Assembly (NCBI GenBank): GCA_025618425.1
Contig: CM046847.1
Span: 5,176,759 to 5,240,758, forward strand
DNA from: Heliocidaris tuberculata
Taxonomy: Eukaryota; Echinodermata; Echinoidea; Camarodonta; Echinometridae
Reading direction: 5' to 3'
DNA length: 64,000 nt
Shown here: positions 57,145-64,000 of the stretch, piece by piece
Numbering within the stretch: position 1 is the stretch's first letter
Layout of the letters: each line of letters opens with the position of its first letter
The notes under the pieces: model-generated
Databases searched by the model: none
The model's input: the letters and a program-made list of their open reading frames with translations, nothing else
What the model was told of the DNA's origin: nothing
Position numbers and translations under genes: made by a program

Positions 57145-57654
57145 GGCGCCCCCTTGGACCTGAAGCCCCAGTCTATCATTGGTGATTTGTCTTTACAGTC
57201 TAGATCATTGCTTTATCACATCTCATAATACAGCAGAAGTTCAATCAGAATCATAATGATCTCAGTCCTGTCTTACAAAGATTTGCAAGTGATTGAGATC
57301 ATAAGTGAAGTTGAACCCTACCTTGAAATCAAGTGCAACACCTAGAGTAACATATTTACAACTGTATTAAACAAAACAACAAACTAACATGGGAAACTGG
57401 CGTGGATTTTCTGATCAATTCTATAAGTCTTTTCAATCTAGTTTTTTATTTCATTTATCACACTTTCTTTGAGCATCCTGCATCCTCTAGATTTGAGAAG
57501 GCACTACAATTAATTTGAATCTTCGACTAGAGGTTCTACTTCAAATTAGGCAGCAGGAGAGATATGAAAAAGCAATGCAATGTTGTCTCGCCTGCATCTT
57601 GCAATTTACAACATACACTAATCATTATCCACGTGAACGGTAACTGAGTTTTGT

Positions 57655-58430
57655 ACCTGTGTACCTTTTGTGATTCTACCTCAAATCCATGTAAAGTTAC
57701 TGTGATTGCAGTGCTTTTTGCAAAAATTTCATTGACCTTTTGACCTTTGACCTTGGTCAGATTCAACTCATTTCCGAACCTCTAAGAGATGGATGTTGTG
57801 ATTTATTTATTCATTTATTTATTTATTTGTTTATTTATTTCTGATATTTATACAGGGCAGCACATTTTCACCAATAGTGGCGGTCTTCCATGAGGCCCTG
57901 TTTGATAACAAAGATATCAAGTAACAATATAAACTTATTACAGCAACAAAACAAAATACAGAAGATAGTTAAATATTATCTGGTATACTCGTAAGAAAAG
58001 GAAAACCATAGAAAGTTACTGTGATTGCAGTGCTTTTTGCGAAAAGTTCATTGACCTTTTGACCTTTGACCTTGGTCAGATTCAACTCATTTTTTGACTT
58101 GACCTGTGCCTCTAAGAGATGTACCTGTGGTATGAATGTTGTGATTCTACCTCAAATCCATGGAAAGTTATTGTGATAACAGTGCTTTTTGCAGAAATTT
58201 CATTGTCCTTTTGACCTTTGACCTTGGTCAGACTGACTCATTTTCGAACTTAACCTGCGCCTTTAAGAGATGTACCTGTGATATGAATTTGGTGATTCTA
58301 TCTCAAATCCATAGAAAATTATTGTGATTACAGCATGATTGTCGATGATGCCGACGCCGCCAATGACGGAAATGATGACACCTATAGTCTCGCTCCGCTA
58401 CGTAGGCGAGAGAAAAACTACCAATGTCTT
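57655..58430. repeat. Tandem repeat with TGACCTTTGACCT motifs, split by insertion
   Basis: Three main units of about 130 bp carry TGTGATTGCAGTGCTTTTTG, TTTTGACCTTTGACCTTGG and CTCTAAGAGATGTACCTG. The first and second are separated by a retroposon-like insert at about 57797-58003. The array ends in CG-rich AGTCTCGCTCCGCTACGTAG. Confidence 0.7.
57797..58003. mobile_element. Retroposon-like insert
   Basis: (TTTA)n followed by ACAGGGCAGCACATTTTCAC and GGCGGTCTTCCATGAGGCCC, then A-rich sequence. It splits a tandem unit, which shows it inserted later. Confidence 0.45.
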
Positions 58431-59536
58431 CTCAACAGGCTCCTAGGTTCCTGATACACTCCCTTCTAACACAGTGATACCAAGTGATATCACCTGGCAT
58501 TCGGGTCATATTTACTTGTTGATAAATAAATATTCAGTGTTGTCATTTCTATATCCTAGAGTGCATGAAAAAAATCAAGTTATTCACAATATTTAGAACT
58601 CAAAAAGCACAGCAGCAACTAGCTTCACAACAATGAACTTTAGTGATCTGCATGAGTAGGGTACCTTGCAAATGCATCACTCAAACAGCCGGAGGGGATT
58701 GGTGGCCTGAGCAAGCTAATGCCAGACATCTTCAGCAAAGCTACTATTAAAAAACATCTTGAATAATTCAATCCATTTGATGTCAGATTGAATATTGAGA
58801 ATGAGCACTCTGAAACTATATTTACAAGAAGAATTAATACTTGGAAGTAAATGAAGCCATGAGCCTCTTTCCTAAATGAAACAAAAACTGAAGCAAAGAC
58901 TGGAGCAAAATAAAATGAGCCACAAAATCTATAACAAAGATAAGTGAGTAGGAATCATTGTCCTAGTATTCACTGTGCAGCTACAATGTATTTTGTTTTT
59001 GGACCCTACAGATGTACATCATTAAAATACCTCTTTGCTATTACATGTAAAGCCATCTTTATTTTCAAGCATTATTAGGCAGTTACTATCTTCTGTGAGA
59101 ACAGGGGCTCAGTGCATACATGAAGGACACAGATCTAATGAAACATTTTCTATTTGTGATTTTTTAAACTCCAAGGGCTAAAAAATAGCCCTTTCCTCTT
59201 CGCGCTCCAAGTAGTTCCTGTATTTTATTCATTATTTTAACTCATTTCCTTGTTGGACCCAAGAAGGACTTGCATGCACAAAGGATCTTCAGGTACATGT
59301 ACATGTACATGTGCTGAAGTATAGGAAAGTCTTTCTTTCATGCTGAATATCAAATTCTAATCCTGCCTCCATTGGAATCGATGGAATGGATTATTGCTAC
59401 AGTCATCAAGCTTGACTTCCTTGATTTTTGCTGCACTAATGCTCATCTCACTCTGTAAATGATGATTATTGATATTCCACTTAATCAACTACCACCTACT
59501 GAATATAATACTAAAAGGTGAAGTCCACTCTGATAT
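58431..59536. other. No feature recognised
   Basis: AT-rich, ACATGTACATGTACATG near 59295. No coding sequence. Confidence 0.4.
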
Positions 59537-59956
59537 TTAACCCTTTCGAGACAATTCACCACATTTTGTGGTTTGGCTCAATAACTTTTGATTCAAAGCT
59601 CTAAAAAATATACCAGATACATGAGTAGAAAGAGCAAAAATTTCTGCAAAAACTATGTCCATTTTTGCTGCATGACCATATTCCGTTTGATGCCAAGAAT
59701 TTAAAAAACTAGAATAATCTTTAAACTCCTTAAATTGGCACCACAATGAGAGGTTCAAAATCATTGTTTTTATCAAATTGGCAATTTTTAAAACTCTTCG
59801 ATAAAGTTTGTAACCATGTACATGTATATTAATTTGTAAGATTTTACACCTTATTACCACCTTGTAGCACTAAAAGAAAAATATTATTGTTGCCAATTTG
59901 AAGAACAAAATGTGACCAATTTAGCCCTTAAATAATTCCTGTCCTGAAAGGGTTAA
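59537..59956. mobile_element. TTAA-flanked MITE, 'TTAACCCTTTC' family, copy 2
   Basis: TTAACCCTTTCGAGACAATT at the left and TGTCCTGAAAGGGTTAA at the right. Nearly colinear with 12532-12947. Confidence 0.74.
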
Positions 59957-60627
59957 TGTAGTTGGTTTTGAATTTCATCAATTTTTTTAAGTTGTTGATG
60001 AATGAATAGATATTTTTGCACAGGGGTTGTGAGAGACATACACTGTACATGTACGTGCAATGATGAATAATTAGGATGCATGTATGATGAAGTATTTTCT
60101 TTATAGAAAATAGAAATTTAAGATTTTTTTAGTACAGGGCAATTAATGGCAGAGGACATCACAAGATATGTCATGGAGTTGCCATTTTGTGTTTGATAGA
60201 TTACAACTTCAAAACTTCATACCTTTCTTATTTTTTTAATCAGATATTGCTTTTAACTTTTACTGATCTGTTTCTCTCTTTTTCTGCTTCTATAAACATC
60301 AACTTTATACCTGTGTACAAAAAAACCACACAATCAAATAAAACAACAACATTGATTAGGAAAGGCACTTTGGGTTAAAATTTAAAAAGTTAAAACAAAA
60401 TTATAGATCTGCAAGGAGCATGATGGTTAGTCATATGGCATGTTTGTGACACAATTCATGCACATAAACCAGTTCAAGTTTCCACACGGAATCTGAAGCG
60501 ATCTTTATCACCATGACAACTGAATATCATGCTGCACTGTGCCTTTTCTTCCATTATGGCCTTGAAAGAGTGGCTTGGATGTTGTTGAGTTCTTCTTTGT
60601 TGAGGAGTGAAAGTTCATTCTGCAATC

Positions 60628-61103
60628 TTAGACCCCGTTCTCACTCACTTTGAAAGTGGTCTTAGTTAGACCGCTCCAGAGGAACGTCTTGAGGAACGGT
60701 TTGCTAGCGTTCACACTCCGAGCATTTTTCTCGCTCAACCGCTCCACGATTCAAAGTGGCCTTGTTGCTATGGCAGCTCAGTTCAGCGGGTAAATTTTTC
60801 GCGCGGAATACAAACTGATGTACCGTAGCGTGCCTGCCAGCTGCCCGATCGATTGCTTTTGCTTTGTTTTGCGCGGAACGTCACTGCTCACTTCCGGTTG
60901 AAGTACGCTTTCGTTCACATTGCACGTTTAGAGCGGTCCATAGCTCTTAATAAGACCCGTTCCTCAAGACCACCTGAGGTGTCTTCTGGAGCGGTGATTC
61001 CTGGACCACTTTGACAGTTCACACTCACCTAAGAACCGTTCCTGAGGATCTTAGATAGACCGCTCCAAAAGTCCACTTTCAAAGTGAGTGAGAACGGGGT
61101 CTG
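60628..61103. mobile_element. MITE with TTAGACCCCGTTCTCACTCA ends
   Basis: 476 bp. GACCCCGTTCTCACTCACTT at the left and AAGTGAGTGAGAACGGGGTC at the right are perfect inverted repeats. CpG-rich interior with GACCGCTCCA/GAGCGGTC phrases. Confidence 0.82.
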
Positions 61104-62390
61104 AGCTGGCAGGGTTTACATATCACCTAATTACATGTAGATAGTCTACATGTAGGGCAGTTCACTCTTACATCACAATCAATGGACAGCTGTACAGGCT
61201 CTACAGGTTCCTTGCTGACATTTTGTGCTATTCATACATGTATGACCACGAGCTTCGGAGTAAAAAAAGTTTTTATTTCCAAGGACAACAAGTATGCCCA
61301 ACTTTTACAATAAGTGATTTTATGAATTCCATACGTTCGATTGATGTATTATTTGTTATGACCGTGGCTTTTTCCCCCCATCTTTTATTAAGTTTGCAGG
61401 CACAAACCCTGGTCAGTCGTAAAAGAGAGCCTGCGCTGCAAGACTACCATATGCCATGTACTGTAGCTGCTCCCGACATGACCAGTCGGTAGCTGGTTTA
61501 GGCTTCTCTCAAGACACAATGATTTTTCTGATAAAGTGTCGAATTAGGGTCTGTGCTTTTATTAAAGTCAGTCCCTATCATCTTCATTTATTTTTTTCCC
61601 CATGGCACTAATGTCCTTTGGTAAAACATTCATCTACATGTACATGCACATGTACCTGTAGCCTATACGTCATTCCACAAAGGTAGGAAAAAAAACTCCT
61701 GCTGCATACAAGAGAGCCATAAGCTATTGTGATTCAGTATGCAACATGTCTGTACTTTGACCATATGGGAAAAAAATCTCAGAGAGTGGAGATGGTGCAC
61801 ACATTTATGCATGCATGAATCTGATATATTTTTCGAAAGACAGAATCATTATTATAGAATCCCAAATACAAATTATATCTTGTCCAAAAAATATGGCTGA
61901 ATATTTCAGGGATGTAAATTTTTTTTTTTCTGCTGAGCTTGCGTTTCCCAGGTAAGGTTCCATTAGTTCTGCATACCTGTGGGCCTACTGCTTGATCTCA
62001 TACTAAATGATACCTTGGGAAATCAGAAGAGGATGCAGTATTTGAAGGGAAATTTAACATGTTTGCTTGGGTCCAGAGGCACATTAGGGCTACTACATGT
62101 ATGTACAATAAATCCTTGAAATAATATTTGAGAACTTAATTCTTACAGTGCTGTAAAAAGTAGTATACAATGTAAATCCCACACAAATTTTAAATATTGT
62201 GATATATTTCATAAGAATCTCCCTTTCTCTCTGAAATTCCAAAGGGATCGATAAACTATGATCCTACAGAAAATAATACATGTCACTGTTTGAATGAAAA
62301 TAAACAATGAAAAGAATAGCTACTGTTTAAAAACTGGTCTCATGAATAATTTGCTTTTTGAGGAATGCTCATTTGCAATGTGCATGTAGA
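61104..62390. other. No gene; SINE fragment near 61600
   Basis: ATGTCCTTTGGTAAAACATT (61610) resembles the body of the SINE at 30012-30165. Nothing else recognised. Confidence 0.4.
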
Positions 62391-62573
62391 TATCACTGGT
62401 CACAATCAGAGCCATCAATACACAGAGTTTGGCCAACTCGGTTTCAGTTGGCCACAACATGGCGTATATTCCTTTGTTACATGCTTGCCTAACAAAGCAA
62501 CATGCCGCCATATTGTAACCCACTGGAGCAGAGTTGGCCAAACTCCACGTATGGATGGCACTGGTCACAATAT
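62391..62573. mobile_element. MITE with CACTGGTCACAAT ends
   Basis: CACTGGTCACAATCAGAGCC at the left and GGCACTGGTCACAATATTTT at the right carry the same phrase directly, while ACAGAGTTTGGCCAACTC and GAGTTGGCCAAACTCC pair as inverted arms around a centre with AACATGGCGTATATTCC and GCCGCCATATTG. Confidence 0.55.
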
Positions 62574-62771
62574 TTTAAAGACCCCTCAATAGGCCTATAT
62601 ACATGTACATGTATTCATTGAACAAAAACCATGAAAATGAAAACCTTTAACATTTCTAGTACAAAACAAAAAGGATAGGTACTCACGAGGTAAAACTTAG
62701 AGTTGCAAATTTGCTTTTGATAACTTTAAACGATACAGAACTTTCTTACAGTATGTACAGTAAGTAACCTT

Positions 62772-62865
62772 TATAATAATAATAATAATAATAATAATTG
62801 TTTCTTATTAAGCGCTTTTCCAGAAAACTGATCAGAGCGCTAATACAGCACAAAACTAACATACA
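62772..62865. mobile_element. Retroposon 3' fragment with (AAT)n
   Basis: (AATAAT)n is joined to TTATTAAGCGCTTTTCCAGA and AGAGCGCTAATACAGCAC, the style of a non-LTR element 3' end. No coding part. Confidence 0.4.
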
Positions 62866-63129
62866 TAATAACATAGCAAATAGTAATAGAAATACATGTA
62901 GTAATTATGGACATACAAAGAATCATGAAGAATTGAAAGATATTTAAATATTCATTAACAGTGATATTATCAGCCCTATCGTCTGCTGAGAGTAAAAAGG
63001 TATAAAAATTTTCCTCAAAATAATACTGATTTGTTTTTCTCATATTTCTACATTTACTGAGATAATTTAGACCATATTCATTCCAATCATGTGCCTCCAG
63101 CAGAGCTTCAGTGTTGCAAATCTATATAT

Positions 63130-63540
63130 TAATACTCAAAACCGTAAAAGGCCGTTTTTTGTGGAAGCAAAAACTCTTTCCCCCCCGCCGTGTCCGCCCT
63201 CGCCGTGGCGCGGGATCGGTGGCATAATTCCACAGGTCGTGTATCCCGTAGTCCGCGTGCCCCGTCGACGTCCATAAACGTGATTTGGGGGATTTGGGAG
63301 GACGGGCATGCCGAAGGAACGGCTGCTTTTCGTGTGGATACCTCAAACGACGGCGGTGTTGTCAGTCGTGCAACCTCCCTTTATGCCCATCACAGGCACG
63401 GCATGGCAAGTGACGAACAACGTTGTGCACGAGGAGTATCAACTTGCATTGTGCGACCCGTGTTGGACGACTCGCGTTAGCCATCTTGCTAATTTTGCTT
63501 TTATCGGGGGGAACCCCCGTTAGAACATAATTATGGCATG
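63130..63540. promoter_or_regulatory. CpG-rich stretch, possible promoter
   Basis: Marked rise in GC and CpG against AT-rich surroundings (for example CGCCGTGGCGCGGGATCGG). On the minus strand GCAAGATGGCTAACGCG (about 63490) resembles a YY1-type start-site element (AAGATGGC). It could serve the minus-strand CCDC142-like gene, the plus-strand exons at 63732 onward, or be a CpG-rich repeat. Frames on both strands (up to 96 aa) resemble nothing I recognise. Confidence 0.35.
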
Positions 63541-63731
63541 GATATGTCCCATTATAGTGTCCCAGGCTCAATAGAGCTCCGTGGTATGTACGTATGTATC
63601 AATTGTTTTATCGTACACTTTGTCATTAGTACACCATAGGAGTAGCACCCACGTACTGCGATGCGATTTCAATGCAAAGTGACGAGATATGCATGCAATT
63701 TGTATGTAGTGTACACATACATACACTCAAC

Positions 63732-63782
63732 ATGGGTAGACTATGGTTTCCCGAGCTTACAAATACATGTACAATTTTTGAG
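63732..63782 (+). other. Possible 5' exon of a plus-strand gene
   Basis: ATG at 63732 is followed by 17 open codons (MGRLWFPELTNTCTIFE) to a consensus donor GAG|GTGAGT at 63783. Joined to the acceptor at 63893 in phase 0, it adds 14 codons and stops, so it could be a 31-codon upstream ORF rather than a protein start. Confidence 0.3.
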
Positions 63783-63893
63783 GTGAGTAAAATTATTTAG
63801 AATTAAAAATTGTTAGAAACTGTATTTATGGACTTCCTTTGTCCTATTTTATCTGTATTTAGGTAACAACTGATGAAATTCTTCTCTCTTTAG

Positions 63894-64000
63894 CCGGTGG
63901 ACTCCATCACGGCGGCGCTGCACTGCACTGTGAGCTGAGCAGTATACCAGCCCTGCAGCCTTGGCTGCCTGATATGAATAAACTCCGGGGGAGGAGACAA
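63894..64000 (+). other. Probable exon, continues past the window edge
   Basis: A strong acceptor (AATTCTTCTCTCTTTAG) precedes 63894. The following 107 bases are GC-richer and remain open in one frame to the edge. An ATG at 63974 begins MNKLRGRRQ. NUMB proteins also begin MNKLR followed by basic residues, but nine residues cannot decide this and the match breaks at once. Confidence 0.4.

Noticed and set aside
63362..63490. Minus-strand frame starting MANASRPTRV with QCKLILL, reminiscent of a Rab5 N-terminus
   Set aside because: All P-loop glycines and the Lys are missing, the frame stops soon after, and CpG is too well preserved for an old pseudogene. Probably coincidence.

Overview
This window looks like intron-rich animal nuclear DNA, most likely from an echinoderm and probably a sea urchin. 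That is an inference from three things: low GC, frequent palindromic ACATGTACATGT runs, and dense short foldback transposons, tRNA-headed SINEs, poly-C tracts and CT or AT microsatellites. No operon, ribosomal or bacterial-type gene structure is present. Nearly all open frames beyond those listed are chance frames in repeats.

The one convincing protein gene runs on the minus strand from about 40.18 kb to 0.74 kb. A large exon (40178-38475) carries the start codon and 562 codons. Five small downstream exons with consensus splice sites follow (32572-32477, 30362-30186, 2425-2229, 1276-1097, and a tentative last exon 791-741). Phases agree at every junction and the sum is 2388 bp, or 795 aa plus stop. 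From composition and motif layout I call it a CCDC142-like protein (recognised from memory, moderate confidence). A 27.8 kb intron holds the left half of the window. A 5' UTR acceptor at 40179 implies an unseen non-coding first exon further right. A second, plus-strand gene may begin at the right edge (63.7-64.0 kb), next to a CpG-rich stretch at 63.13-63.54 kb.

The rest is repeat-dominated. 0-30 kb (large intron): foldback MITEs, several with TTAA at their ends, diverged tandem repeats, a 440-460 bp inverted duplication (15.8/21.6 kb), a 147-bp tandem array (23.4-24.0 kb) and a CACTG-ended MITE. 30-36 kb: SINEs, decayed copies of exon 3, and a Russian-doll nest in which a SINE is split by two DNA elements. 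The larger of these carries an exon-like segment (MADDFVVDMLQKFQ...) with its own splice donor and a partial inverted second copy. 41.3-44.2 kb: a 5'-truncated, broken Penelope-like element (GIY-YIG region, repeat-rich 3' UTR, hammerhead-ribozyme-like core), an (AT)n tract, and a probable solo LTR. 44-63 kb (presumed 5' intron or intergenic): more foldback MITEs, including two that abut over a shared TTAA (52.17-53.25 kb), a telomere-like block, and a tandem repeat loaded with nuclear-receptor DR1-type half-sites (57.7-58.4 kb).

Best candidates for something new are the exon-carrying nested foldback element (33.47-35.60 kb), the exon 3 tandem relics, the nucleosome-length array, and the ribozyme-like motif in the Penelope remnant.
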